Assembly (NCBI GenBank): GCA_046347625.1
Contig: JAXMFU010000002.1
Coordinates: 1,116,001-1,180,000 of the forward strand
Length of the DNA: 64,000 nucleotides
Source of the DNA: CAIMUS01 sp046347625
GTDB lineage: Bacteria > Pseudomonadota > Gammaproteobacteria > Competibacterales > Competibacteraceae
Direction: 5' to 3'
Shown: in pieces, positions 16,286 to 24,740 of the stretch
Layout: each line of letters begins with the position of its first letter
Numbering within the stretch: the first letter of the stretch is position 1
Made by a program: the position numbers and the translations under genes
The notes under the pieces: model-generated
Databases searched by the model: none
Told to the model about the DNA's origin: nothing
Seen by the model: the letters and a program-made list of their open reading frames with translations, nothing else

Positions 16286-16708
16286 ATGCATATAGTCTGT
16301 CCCCATTGCCAGGCGATCAATCGTATTCCAGCCGAGAAATCTCCTCTGGAAGGTAAGTGCGGCGGTTGTCATCGCGCCTTGTTCAGTGGCGAGCCGGCGG
16401 AACTGGATGCGGCCGGTTTTGCGCGCCAGTTGCAATTCAACGATATTCCCCTGCTGGTGGACTTCTGGGCGGCCTGGTGCGGTCCCTGTAAAATGATGGC
16501 CCCGGTTTTCAGGGCGGCGGCGGCACGACTGGAGCCGCAGTTACGCTTTGCCAAGGTCGATACCGAGCGGGAATCGCAACTGGCGGCCCAGTGGGGAATT
16601 CGCAGTATTCCCACCCTGATGCTGTTCAAGAACGGTCGGGAAACCGCACGGCTGGCGGGTGCCATGGATTTGCAACGACTGCTGGCTTGGATTCGGCAAC
16701 AGCTCTGA
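16286..16708 (+). CDS. trxC: Thioredoxin 2 (zinc-finger thioredoxin)
   Basis: A 140-residue thioredoxin with an N-terminal zinc-binding extension: Cys5-x-x-Cys8 (CPHC) and Cys25-x-x-Cys28 (CGGC), as in TrxC. The redox site WCGPC lies at about 64-68 (FWAAWCGPCKMMAPVF). The cis-Pro loop SIPTLMLFKNG is present. TrxC is a cytosolic reductant linked to oxidative stress. I chose the ATG at 16286; a TTG two codons upstream is possible. It is inserted between grxC and secB compared with the E. coli order. Confidence 0.92.
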   Translation: MHIVCPHCQAINRIPAEKSPLEGKCGGCHRALFSGEPAELDAAGFARQLQFNDIPLLVDFWAAWCGPCKMMAPVFRAAAARLEPQLRFAKVDTERESQLAAQWGIRSIPTLMLFKNGRETARLAGAMDLQRLLAWIRQQL

Positions 16709-16847
16709 GCGGGCATGGCAGATCGGAGCGGGTGTGCCGATCATTGCACTGGAATGGATCGCAGGAACTCGCCTGCCACAAAAACCTTTGCATCCTGAGC
16801 GCCGTCCGGGTATAACCCCGGTTCCGGCAACTGTAACGAGAATCCCC

Positions 16848-17300
16848 ATGAGCGACCAAAGACCCGCCCAGCAATTGGAAATCTTGAAAATTTATCTGAA
16901 GGACGCCTCTCTGGAATGCCCCAATGCCCCATCGATCTTCAACGACCAGGGACAGCCGCAGATCAATGTTCAGCTGGGCAGCAACGCCTCGACCGTGGCG
17001 GAAGAACTGCATGAGGTGACATTGACGCTGACGGTAACCGCCAAGGTCGATGAAAAAACCGCCTATCTGGTGGAAATTCAACAGGCCGGGTTGTTCGCCA
17101 TCCATGGCCTGAACGACGAGCAATTACAACACGTCCTGGGGGCTTTTTGCCCTAATACTCTGTTTCCCTTTGCCCGCGAGGCATTGGCCGCGCTGATCGG
17201 TAAAGCGGGGTTCCCGCCCTTATTATTGAACCCGGTCAACTTCGATGCGCTCTATCTGCAACGACTGCAACAGGAACAGCAGGGAGCGACCCAGCACTGA
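16848..17300 (+). CDS. secB: Protein-export chaperone SecB
   Basis: SecB is a tetrameric cytosolic chaperone that keeps preproteins unfolded and delivers them to SecA. The 150-residue product shows QLEILKIYLKDASLECPNAP, NASTVAEELHEVTLTLTVTA and the C-terminal IGKAGFPPLLLNPVNFDALY, all family hallmarks. The frame is open upstream to 16659, but the ATG at 16848 gives the conserved N-terminus. The ribosome binding site is weak (AACGAGAATCCCC). Confidence 0.95.
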   Translation: MSDQRPAQQLEILKIYLKDASLECPNAPSIFNDQGQPQINVQLGSNASTVAEELHEVTLTLTVTAKVDEKTAYLVEIQQAGLFAIHGLNDEQLQHVLGAFCPNTLFPFAREALAALIGKAGFPPLLLNPVNFDALYLQRLQQEQQGATQH

Positions 17301-17305
17301 CTCGC

Positions 17306-18313
17306 ATGACCGCAAGCGGTTCACTGGCCGTATTGGGCGCCGGTTCCTGGGGTACGGCGCTGGCTCTGTTGCTGGCCCGCAACGGGCATGCCGTCCGGCT
17401 GTGGGGTCACGATCCCGAAAAGCTGGAACGACTGCGACAGGAACGGGAAAACCGCCGCTATCTGCCGGGAATCCCTCTGCCATCCGCACTGATCCTACAG
17501 CCGGATTTGCCAGCGGCGGTGCAGGACGTTCCAGTGGTCGTCGTCGCGGTACCCAGTGCCGCTTATGGCGCGACCTTACTCCAGCTTAAATCCTGCCTGG
17601 AGTCGATCGCCGGCCTTGCCTGCGCGACCAAGGGGCTGGAACATGGCAACGGGCGCTTTCTGCACGAAGTGACGCAGGAACTGTTAGGTCCAGGTCATCC
17701 GCTGGCGATTATCTCCGGTCCCAGCTTTGCACGGGAAGTGGCCCTGGGTTTACCGACGGCGCTGACAGTGGCCGCGCGTGATGCCGGCTTTGCCCGCCGG
17801 GTGGCCGCGTTGCTGCATGGTTCGGGGGTACGGGCCTACAGCAGCGAGGATGTTATCGGAGTCGAACTGGGAGGCGCCGTCAAGAATGTGCTGGCCATCG
17901 CCGCCGGCATTGCCGACGGCCTGGGTTTCGGCGCCAATGCCCGCGCCGCCCTGATCACTCGGGGCCTGGCGGAGCTGGTCCGGTTAGGAGAAGCGGTCGG
18001 CGGTCGGCGGGAAACCTTCATGGGCCTGGCCGGGGTCGGCGATCTGGTGCTGACCTGTACCGACGATCAGTCCCGCAATCGGCGCTTCGGCCTGGCCATC
18101 GGGCGCGGTCAAACGGCGGCGGCGGCTCGTGCCGCTATCGGTCAAGTGGTGGAGGGAGCGACGACCACGACGGAAATCATGCGCCTGGCGCGCCGTCTGG
18201 GAGTGGAAATGCCGATTACCGAACAGGTGGACAAGGTGCTCCACCAAGGTGAGGACCCACGGCGGGCGGTGGAGATTCTGTTGGCGCGGGATCCGAAACC
18301 GGAGCATTTCTGA
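17306..18313 (+). CDS. gpsA: Glycerol-3-phosphate dehydrogenase [NAD(P)+]
   Basis: GpsA reduces dihydroxyacetone phosphate to sn-glycerol-3-phosphate for phospholipid synthesis. The 335 residues show the Rossmann motif GAGSWGTAL (11-19), the ISGPSFAREVALGLPTA segment, GGAVKNVLAIAAGIADGLGF with the catalytic lysine, and GLAGVGDLVLTCTDDQSRNR. It starts 5 bases after secB as in many gammaproteobacteria. A small hairpin (GTCCGG-ATT-CCGGAC, 18319-18333) lies between it and the convergent ompW. Confidence 0.96.
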   Translation: MTASGSLAVLGAGSWGTALALLLARNGHAVRLWGHDPEKLERLRQERENRRYLPGIPLPSALILQPDLPAAVQDVPVVVVAVPSAAYGATLLQLKSCLESIAGLACATKGLEHGNGRFLHEVTQELLGPGHPLAIISGPSFAREVALGLPTALTVAARDAGFARRVAALLHGSGVRAYSSEDVIGVELGGAVKNVLAIAAGIADGLGFGANARAALITRGLAELVRLGEAVGGRRETFMGLAGVGDLVLTCTDDQSRNRRFGLAIGRGQTAAAARAAIGQVVEGATTTTEIMRLARRLGVEMPITEQVDKVLHQGEDPRRAVEILLARDPKPEHF

Positions 18314-18354
18314 CCCCGGTCCGGATTCCGGACGATGTGAAAGTTAAGCCCCGC

Positions 18355-19011
18355 TTAGAAACGGGTACCGACCCCAAACATGAATACCCAGGGATCGATA
18401 TCCACATGCGATTTGGTGGTGACACCGGCGACTTCGGCTTTTGCCCGCGTATCGATATCCATGTACCAGCCGGACACATTGACGAACCAATTCTTGTTGA
18501 GGTCCACATCGACACCCACCTCACCGGCGAAGCCCCAGGAATTGGTCAGGTCAAGATTGTCTATGGGGGCGTTGCCGTTGGTGTCGAAGAAGATCGTGTA
18601 GTTAATGCCGGCGCCGATATACGGCCGTACAGGTCCCTTGGGAAGGAAATAATACTGCGCCAGCAGGGTTGGCGGCAGTTGCTTGGTGTCGCCGAGGGTA
18701 ACGCCGCCGAGGGCGCCGTCACCCGAGATTTTGTGCTTAAAGGGCCAGGCGGCCAGCAGTTCGATACCGATATTTTCGGTCGCCATATAGACCAGGGTGA
18801 GGCCGGCCGACCAAGCTCTGTCTACGCTTGGCTTGGCATCGTAAATACCGAAAGCAGGACCGAGATTGTTCAAGTCGGTGGCGTGGTCATTCGGGAATAC
18901 CCCGGCAGGTCCGAAGCGCACTAGGACGTCACCCCCATCCAGTGCCCAACCGGCGGTTGCCAGCATGGCTGCACCCATGCCGAGAAGCGTAGCGGTGATT
19001 TTCTTCAGCAT
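18355..19011 (-). CDS. ompW: Outer membrane protein OmpW family
   Basis: An 8-stranded outer-membrane beta-barrel of 218 residues. A Sec signal peptide is visible (MLKKITATLLGMGAAMLATA-GWALD, cleavage near WA-LD). Conserved OmpW stretches include NIGIELLAAWPFKHKI, TKQLPPTLLAQYYF, PYIGAGINYTIFF and NKNWFVNVSGWYMDIDT, and it ends with an aromatic residue (GTRF), needed for barrel assembly. OmpW proteins may pass small hydrophobic molecules. An FNR-like site lies about 72 bases upstream, so anaerobic control is likely. Confidence 0.93.
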   Translation of the reverse strand: MLKKITATLLGMGAAMLATAGWALDGGDVLVRFGPAGVFPNDHATDLNNLGPAFGIYDAKPSVDRAWSAGLTLVYMATENIGIELLAAWPFKHKISGDGALGGVTLGDTKQLPPTLLAQYYFLPKGPVRPYIGAGINYTIFFDTNGNAPIDNLDLTNSWGFAGEVGVDVDLNKNWFVNVSGWYMDIDTRAKAEVAGVTTKSHVDIDPWVFMFGVGTRF

Positions 19012-19082
19012 TATAGCCCCCTGTTACTGTATTAAGTGTACGAAATACAACAATATGGTAACTTTATTGATACAACCTCCTG

Positions 19083-19096
19083 TTGATCTAGGTCAA
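19083..19096. promoter_or_regulatory. FNR/ANR-like binding site
   Basis: TTGATCTAGGTCAA matches the FNR/ANR consensus TTGAT-N4-ATCAA at nine of ten defined positions. It lies 72 bases upstream of the ompW start and 22 bases before the start of the divergent SDR gene. In E. coli ompW is a known FNR-regulated gene, which supports function on the ompW side. Confidence 0.65.
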
Positions 19097-19117
19097 TGAC
19101 TTTAAGTTTCTGATACC

Positions 19118-20614
19118 ATGAATACATCAAATTCCGGCTTGCGCGTCCTGGTCCTCGGCGCCAGCGGTTATGTCGGCACCAATCTGGTTCCCCGCCTGGT
19201 CGAATATGGCTATCGAGTCCGCGCCGCCGCCCGTAATCCCAAGGTGCTGGAAGGCCGCAACTGGGAAAACGTCGAGCTGGTTGCCGCCGATGTGTTGCAG
19301 CCGGCGACTCTGGAGACAGCACTGCGGGATATCGATATCGCCTATTATCTGGTGCATTCGATGGCGGCGGGGCGAGACTTCGGTCGGTTGGATCTGGAAG
19401 CGGCGGATCATTTCGCCCGGGCCGCCGCCCGTGCCCAAGTCAAGCGCATTGTCTACCTGGGTGGACTGATCCCACCAAAAGTCGATTCCGAGCACCTGCT
19501 GTCCCGGCGGGACACGGGCGAGCATTTACGCGCCGGCCCGGTGCCGGTCACCGAGATCCGTGCCGGTATTATCGTCGGACCCGGCTCGGCGGCTTTCGAG
19601 GTCATCCGGGATCTGGTCTACAATCTGCCGTTGATGGTCACGCCGCGCTGGGTCAGATCGAAATCGACCCCTATCGCGCTGGATAATCTGCTGGAGTATC
19701 TGGTCCGTGCGCCGGAACTGGAGGCGACCGCCGGGGAAATCTACGATACCGGCGGTCCTGAACTGCTGAGTTATCACGATATGATGCGGCAGTTCGGCGA
19801 AGTCATCGGCAAAAATCCCATCATTATTCCGGTACCGGTGCTGTCGCCGGGTTTGTCTTCTTACTGGCTGAGCCTGACTACCGCAGTTCCGGCCAATGTC
19901 GCCCGCGCCCTGATCGGGGGCTTGAAGCACGACATTCCCGCCACCGATTTCCGCCTGCGAGAATTGATTCCGCAGCCGCTATTGACCTTCAAGGAAGCGG
20001 TCGTAGCGGCCCTGGAGACCGAGCGGCGTAACGCCGTAGCCGCCCGCTGGACGGAAGGCGCCTTGATGTTTCGCAATTATCGGCCTGATTACGCTTTTTA
20101 CGCCAAGAAAGCCAGTGGTACCGCCCTGTCCACCGCCGCAGTGCAGACAATTTGGGACCAGGTGACGGCTATCGGTGGCAAGAACCGCTATTACTACATG
20201 AATGGTCTATGGACCCTGCGCGAGTTTCTCGATTGGCTGGTACGGGGACCCGGACTGAACCGGGGGCGGCGCCATCCTACCGACTTGCGCCTGGGCGATG
20301 CGATCGATTCCTGGCGGGTGATTGCGCTCGATCCACCACGGCGATTGACCTTGCTGTTCGGTATGAAGGCGCCGGGAGCGGGAGTACTGGAATTTGAAAT
20401 CACCCCGGAAGTGGACGGGCGGACCAGGATCACCGTAACCGCCTACTGGCATCCGGCGGGTGTCTGGGGACTGTTGTACTGGTATGCACTGGCGCCGGCC
20501 CATGTTTTTATTTTCAAAGGGTTGACCCGCGCTATCGCCACCCGCGCCGAACAGGCGGAAGCCCGCGCCGGTGGGCAACAAATCCAGCAACCTCGGCTGC
20601 CGGCACAGGAATAG
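19118..20614 (+). CDS. SDR-family NAD(P)-binding protein with C-terminal DUF2867
   Basis: A 498-residue two-domain protein. Residues about 8-310 form an atypical short-chain dehydrogenase/epimerase with the glycine motif VLGASGYVGTNL (13-24), DIAYYLVHSM and VKRIVYLGGLIP. Residues about 320-480 match DUF2867 (YYMNGLWTLREFLDWLVRGPGL; VIALDPPRRLTLLFGMKAPG), with a final hydrophobic stretch (GLLYWYALAPAHVFIFKGL). Substrate unknown; the usual YxxxK catalytic pair is not evident. It is divergent from ompW and 4 bases before the HAD gene. Confidence 0.82.
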   Translation: MNTSNSGLRVLVLGASGYVGTNLVPRLVEYGYRVRAAARNPKVLEGRNWENVELVAADVLQPATLETALRDIDIAYYLVHSMAAGRDFGRLDLEAADHFARAAARAQVKRIVYLGGLIPPKVDSEHLLSRRDTGEHLRAGPVPVTEIRAGIIVGPGSAAFEVIRDLVYNLPLMVTPRWVRSKSTPIALDNLLEYLVRAPELEATAGEIYDTGGPELLSYHDMMRQFGEVIGKNPIIIPVPVLSPGLSSYWLSLTTAVPANVARALIGGLKHDIPATDFRLRELIPQPLLTFKEAVVAALETERRNAVAARWTEGALMFRNYRPDYAFYAKKASGTALSTAAVQTIWDQVTAIGGKNRYYYMNGLWTLREFLDWLVRGPGLNRGRRHPTDLRLGDAIDSWRVIALDPPRRLTLLFGMKAPGAGVLEFEITPEVDGRTRITVTAYWHPAGVWGLLYWYALAPAHVFIFKGLTRAIATRAEQAEARAGGQQIQQPRLPAQE

Positions 20615-20618
20615 CGTA

Positions 20619-21221
20619 ATGGTGTACGACCGCTATCGAGCGTTGATTTTCGATTGTGATGGCACCCTGGTGGATTCGCTGTATGCCCATTACACCGCCT
20701 GGACCGAAATTCTGACCCGTTATGCAATTCCGTTTACGATGGAACGGATGTGGCAATTGGGAGGCGTGCCGACCGCCGAAACCATAGCCATCCTGGCACG
20801 GGAAGCCGATATGGCAGTACCGGTGGAGACCGTCGCCAGGGCCAAGGAGGATCGTTTTCTGGAATTGATTTATGACACCGTGCGGGAAGTCAAGCCGGTG
20901 GTCGATATTGCCCGTCATTATCACGGCAGGCTGCCATTGGGAGTTGCCACCGGCAGCGCCACGCAGGTGGCCCGTGACATGCTTGCCGCCCTGCAAATCG
21001 ATCATTTATTTATGACCGTTGTTGGCGCCGATCAGGTGAGACGCCATAAACCGGAACCGGATATATTCCTGGAAACCGCCGGCCGGCTGGGTGTGGCGCC
21101 GGAATATTGCTGTGTATTCGAGGATGCCGACGGTGGCATTCTGGCGGCCCGTCGGGCCGGTATGGACGTGGTGGATGTGCGGGCCTTGTGGTCGCCGGAG
21201 CAAGTGCGATTCCTGAGTTGA
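20619..21221 (+). CDS. HAD-superfamily hydrolase (phosphoglycolate/beta-PGM-like)
   Basis: A 200-residue HAD phosphatase. Motif I is FDCDGTLVDS (nucleophile Asp12, acid/base Asp14), motif II lies in GVATGSAT, motif III is the lysine in RRHKPEPDIF, and motif IV is FEDADGGILAARRAGM. A C1 cap domain sits between motifs I and II. This set fits the YqaB/beta-phosphoglucomutase group, which act on small phosphosugars. ATG 20619 follows the SDR gene by 4 bases, so the two may be translated together. Confidence 0.85.
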   Translation: MVYDRYRALIFDCDGTLVDSLYAHYTAWTEILTRYAIPFTMERMWQLGGVPTAETIAILAREADMAVPVETVARAKEDRFLELIYDTVREVKPVVDIARHYHGRLPLGVATGSATQVARDMLAALQIDHLFMTVVGADQVRRHKPEPDIFLETAGRLGVAPEYCCVFEDADGGILAARRAGMDVVDVRALWSPEQVRFLS

Positions 21222-21712
21222 CCAGGACGCTCTTTCACTGGTTGAAAACCACCATCTCTGTCCTTGCCTCTCGGTTGGAAAAATTATTTTTATTGTCAAT
21301 TCAACCGCTTGAACTCAGGCATTAAAATTGCTTTAAAGTATCGAGAATAGGAGTAGGCAGGAGTAGGGTGGGCAGCTTGTCTGCCCACGCGGGTTGTCTG
21401 TCCGATTCTTCCTTTACAGGAGTAGGGTGGGCAGCTTGTCTGCCCACGCGGAAATGCCGGAAACGCGACGCTGCGCTCCGCTTATTCCGGCCTACAATTG
21501 ATTCGCGTAGGAGCGAGCTTGCTCGCGAAGCCCACAAGCGCCGGAAACGCGCCGCAAGCTCCGCTTATTCCGGCCTACGGCTTTCCCCTCCTTGTGCCTG
21601 TATAAACGAACCACCCCGGCGCTTCGCGCCACCCCTCCTTAACCAAGGAGGGGAAAAAACCGATACCTTACCCTTAGTTCAAGTGGGGAAGAAAGGATTA
21701 ATTAAAGCAACC
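21222..21712. other. Repeat-rich gap upstream of the ABC transporter operon
   Basis: No gene is supported, although an open frame runs through. Contents: a sigma-54-like site near 21318; two direct copies 59 bases apart of GTGGGCAG-CTTGT-CTGCCCAC hairpins (21368-21388 and 21427-21447); a single REP copy (21507-21529); and a 55-base repeat (21606-21660) shared with 14766-14820. The long upstream extension of the permease frame is made of these repeats and is not coding. Confidence 0.7.
21317..21332 (+). promoter_or_regulatory. Candidate sigma-54 promoter upstream of the ABC/two-component operon
   Basis: AGGCATTAAAATTGCT keeps the GG-N10-GC spacing (GG 21318-21319, GC 21330-21331) and the TTGC -12 element of sigma-54 promoters. 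The -24 element is GGCAT instead of GGCAC. It lies 380 bases before the permease start with repeats in between, so it is tentative. The operon encodes an NtrC-type activator, which makes sigma-54 control reasonable. Confidence 0.35.
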
Positions 21713-23434
21713 ATGCGTCGACTTCATTTCACTCCAGCGTTACCCCGGACGCCGACGCTTAGTGCGGGTGATGGCCTGATTTTGCTGGGCATTGCCGCCT
21801 TTCTTTATGTCGGCGTCCGCCTGGCCTTCAGGGCACCAGCGGCTGTTCATGGGCCGGCTATTTCCCTGGACCCGTCCGATCTGCCCTGGTACGCCTTGCT
21901 CTCGGTCGGGCGGATGGCGATGGCGTATTGCCTCTCGCTACTGTTCAGCCTGGTTTATGGTTATGCAGCCGCCCGCAACCGTAACGCGCGGGCGGTGCTC
22001 ATGCCGCTGCTGGATGTGCTGCAAAGTGTTCCCATTCTGTCGTTTCTGCCGGTTGTGCTACTCAGTCTGAGCGTTGTGTTACCCCAGGTTTTGGCGGCCG
22101 AACTGGCGGCGATTGTGCTTATTTTTACTTCCCAGGCGTGGAATATGACGTTCAGCTTTTACCAATCGCTGACCACCATCCCCACCGAGTTGCGCGAAGC
22201 GGCGGCGATTTTCCGACTGAATCCCTGGCTGCGCTTAAAGATGCTGGAGTTACCATTCGCGGCTATGGGTTTATTATGGAACAGCATGATGAGTTGGTCG
22301 GGCGGTTGGTTTTTCCTAATGGCCGCCGAAATCTTCAATGTCGGTGAGCGCGATTTTCGCTTGCCCGGCCTGGGCTCCTATTTGCAAGTCGCCGCCGCCC
22401 AGGGTGAGTGGAGCGCTGTGCTCTGGGGTCTGGGCACGCTGATTGCGATTATCGTCCTGTTGGACCAGTTTATCTGGCGACCGCTGCTGGCCTGGGCCGA
22501 CAAATTCAAGCTGGCCACGGTCGAAGGTGACGAGCCACCCACCGCCTGGTTTCTCGATATGCTGTCCCGCTCGTGGCTGTTGCGGCGCTTCAGGACGCAA
22601 TTATGGAAACCTCTGAACGAGCGCTTGGACGGCATCCTGCAACGCCGTTGGCGGAGCGGGAGCGAGATGGCGGTAGGTACCGCCGGGCGGTTGTCCTCGC
22701 TGACCTTGAGTCTGGCCGCAATAACCTTGGCCGCCATCCTGTATGGGGCTTACCGGGCTGTCGGCCTGCTGCTGACGCTTTCCGCCGACGCCTGGCTCCA
22801 GGTCGGGACCGGCCTGTTGGCAACCTTCGCCCGGGTCGGCGTGGCGCTGCTCATTACCCTGCTGTGGACCGTTCCCCTGGGCGCCGCTATCGGGATGAAT
22901 CGCCGCCTGGCCAATGTATTGCAGCCGATCGTGCAGGTCATCGCCTCCATTCCCGCGACCGCACTGTTTCCGGTGCTGCTGCTCGCTTTGTTGCATCTGC
23001 CCGGCGGATTGAATCTGGCGGCTATCCTGCTGATGCTGCTGGGAACACAGTGGTATCTGTTGTTCAATGTGATTGCCGGTGCTTCGGCGGTTCCCCAGGA
23101 CCTGCACTACACCACCGAGTTGCTGCGCCTGTCACGGTTCGATCGCTGGCGGGTGTTGATCCTGCCGGCGCTCTCGCCCTATTTGATCACCGGGGCGATC
23201 ACCGCCAGCGGTGGCGCCTGGAACGCGAGTATCGTGGCCGAACATGTCGTGTTCGGTGGCAAGACCTATGCCACCACCGGGGTCGGAGCACTGATCGCCC
23301 AGGCTACCAGCAACGGCGATTACGCCCTGCTGCTGGCGGCGACGCTCGCCCTGGTGATTACCGTCGTACTGCTCAATCGTCTGTTCTGGTCGCGGCTGTA
23401 CCGCCTGGCGGAAGAGCGCTACCGGTTGGAATAA
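21713..23434 (+). CDS. ABC transporter permease, fused double BPD module (NitT/TauT type)
   Basis: A 573-residue inner-membrane protein with two binding-protein-dependent permease modules in one chain, each with about six helices. EAA loops that dock on the ATPase are visible as ELREAAAIFRLNPWLRLKML and TTELLRLSRFDRWRVLILPA. The sequence resembles nitrate/taurine/bicarbonate-family permeases. The ATG at 21713 is chosen because upstream open sequence is intergenic repeats. The ATPase follows after 19 bases. No substrate-binding protein is encoded nearby, so the substrate or sensory role is unclear. Confidence 0.88.
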   Translation: MRRLHFTPALPRTPTLSAGDGLILLGIAAFLYVGVRLAFRAPAAVHGPAISLDPSDLPWYALLSVGRMAMAYCLSLLFSLVYGYAAARNRNARAVLMPLLDVLQSVPILSFLPVVLLSLSVVLPQVLAAELAAIVLIFTSQAWNMTFSFYQSLTTIPTELREAAAIFRLNPWLRLKMLELPFAAMGLLWNSMMSWSGGWFFLMAAEIFNVGERDFRLPGLGSYLQVAAAQGEWSAVLWGLGTLIAIIVLLDQFIWRPLLAWADKFKLATVEGDEPPTAWFLDMLSRSWLLRRFRTQLWKPLNERLDGILQRRWRSGSEMAVGTAGRLSSLTLSLAAITLAAILYGAYRAVGLLLTLSADAWLQVGTGLLATFARVGVALLITLLWTVPLGAAIGMNRRLANVLQPIVQVIASIPATALFPVLLLALLHLPGGLNLAAILLMLLGTQWYLLFNVIAGASAVPQDLHYTTELLRLSRFDRWRVLILPALSPYLITGAITASGGAWNASIVAEHVVFGGKTYATTGVGALIAQATSNGDYALLLAATLALVITVVLLNRLFWSRLYRLAEERYRLE

Positions 23435-23453
23435 CTTTATCGATGAGATCATC

Positions 23454-24740
23454 ATGGCTGCTGTTGCTCCCTTCATTCAGACCGAGACGCTGTTAAGCCT
23501 GCGGGCGATTGGCAAGACCTATGGCCGCGGCTCGAATCCTTTTATCGCGCTGCGGGCGATCGATCTCGATATTAAAGCGGGTGAATTCGTCTGCCTGCTG
23601 GGGCCTTCCGGTTGCGGTAAATCCAGCCTGTTGCGGATTATTACCGGCTTGAATCAGGCCAGCACCGGCACGGTGCTCTATCGGGGCCGGCCCCTTACCG
23701 GTGTCAATCCTTACGCCACGATCGTGTTTCAGACCTTCGCGCTGTATCCCTGGCTCACCGTACAGGCCAACGTGGAAATTGCGCTCAAGGCGCGTGGCGT
23801 GCATCAACCCGCACGTAGCGAGCGCGCCCTGAAACTGCTGGATATGGTCGGTCTGGACGGTTTCGAGCGCGCCTATCCGCGGGAACTGTCCGGCGGCATG
23901 CGCCAGAAGGTCGGCTTCGCCCGGGCAATGGCGGTGGAACCGGAACTGCTGTGCCTGGACGAACCCTTCTCGGCACTGGATGTACTGTCCGCCGAGGCCC
24001 TGCGCGGCGAATTGCTGGAACTGTGGCTGAGCAAGTCGATTCCCATCAAGGCCATCCTGATGGTGACCCACAATATCGAAGAAGCGGTGCTGCTGGCCGA
24101 TCGGATCGTGGTCATGGGCAAGAATCCCGGCCATATCGTGACCGAATTTACCCTGAACCTGCGCCATCCGCGCCAGCACAAGGATACCGCCTTTCAGGCC
24201 GAGGTCGATAAAGTCTACGCCGCGGTGGCGGGCAAACTGGAAGCCCTGGTCGAGACCGGTCACCCTTTCAGAAAACCCTTGCCGTTGGCGCAGCTGAACG
24301 CCGTAGCCGGTCTGCTGGAAAAGCTCTCCCTGGAGGAAAGCGGTTGTGCCGATTTGTCTTTGCTCAGCCGGGAACTGATGCTGGAATTGGACGAACTGCT
24401 GCCCGTGGTGGAAGCCGGCGAATTGCTCGGTCTGTGTGCCGTGCGGGAAGGCGAGTTGCTGCTGTTGCCGTTGGGCAAAGCGTATGCCGAGGCCAGCATT
24501 TTAACCCGCAAAGAATTGCTCGCCGGCCGGATCCTGCGGCTGCCGGCGATCAACTGGATCTACGAAACCCTGCTGCAGGATGACAATCAGCATGTGGACA
24601 AGGATTATTTCCTGGACAAGCTGCGTCCCGATTTCGGCAATCTGACCGAAGCGCAGCTCGATACCGCCATCAGTTGGGGGCGATATGCCGAGTTGTTCGA
24701 CTATGACAGTGACAGTCATGAACTCTATTTGGAAAGCTGA
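23454..24740 (+). CDS. ABC transporter ATP-binding protein with C-terminal AAA-associated domain
   Basis: A 428-residue ATPase. Residues 1-265 are the ABC domain: Walker A GPSGCGKSS (50-58), signature LSGGMRQKVG (145-154), Walker B LLCLDEPFSALD (Asp169, Glu170) and the H-loop VTHN. Residues about 290-428 form the AAA-associated C-terminal domain seen in some nitrate/sulfonate-type ATPases (VDKDYFLDKLRPDFGNLTEA). It pairs with the fused permease upstream. Its 3' end overlaps the histidine kinase gene by 23 bases, which ties transport and signalling together. Confidence 0.9.
   Translation: MAAVAPFIQTETLLSLRAIGKTYGRGSNPFIALRAIDLDIKAGEFVCLLGPSGCGKSSLLRIITGLNQASTGTVLYRGRPLTGVNPYATIVFQTFALYPWLTVQANVEIALKARGVHQPARSERALKLLDMVGLDGFERAYPRELSGGMRQKVGFARAMAVEPELLCLDEPFSALDVLSAEALRGELLELWLSKSIPIKAILMVTHNIEEAVLLADRIVVMGKNPGHIVTEFTLNLRHPRQHKDTAFQAEVDKVYAAVAGKLEALVETGHPFRKPLPLAQLNAVAGLLEKLSLEESGCADLSLLSRELMLELDELLPVVEAGELLGLCAVREGELLLLPLGKAYAEASILTRKELLAGRILRLPAINWIYETLLQDDNQHVDKDYFLDKLRPDFGNLTEAQLDTAISWGRYAELFDYDSDSHELYLES

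Noticed and set aside
16659..16847. Long upstream start for secB
   Set aside because: It overlaps trxC and adds unconserved residues; the ATG at 16848 gives the conserved SecB N-terminus.
21368..21712. N-terminal extension of the ABC permease from 21368
   Set aside because: The extension is encoded by intergenic repeats (two GTGGGCAG hairpins, a REP copy and the 55-bp repeat). The ATG at 21713 starts the conserved protein.
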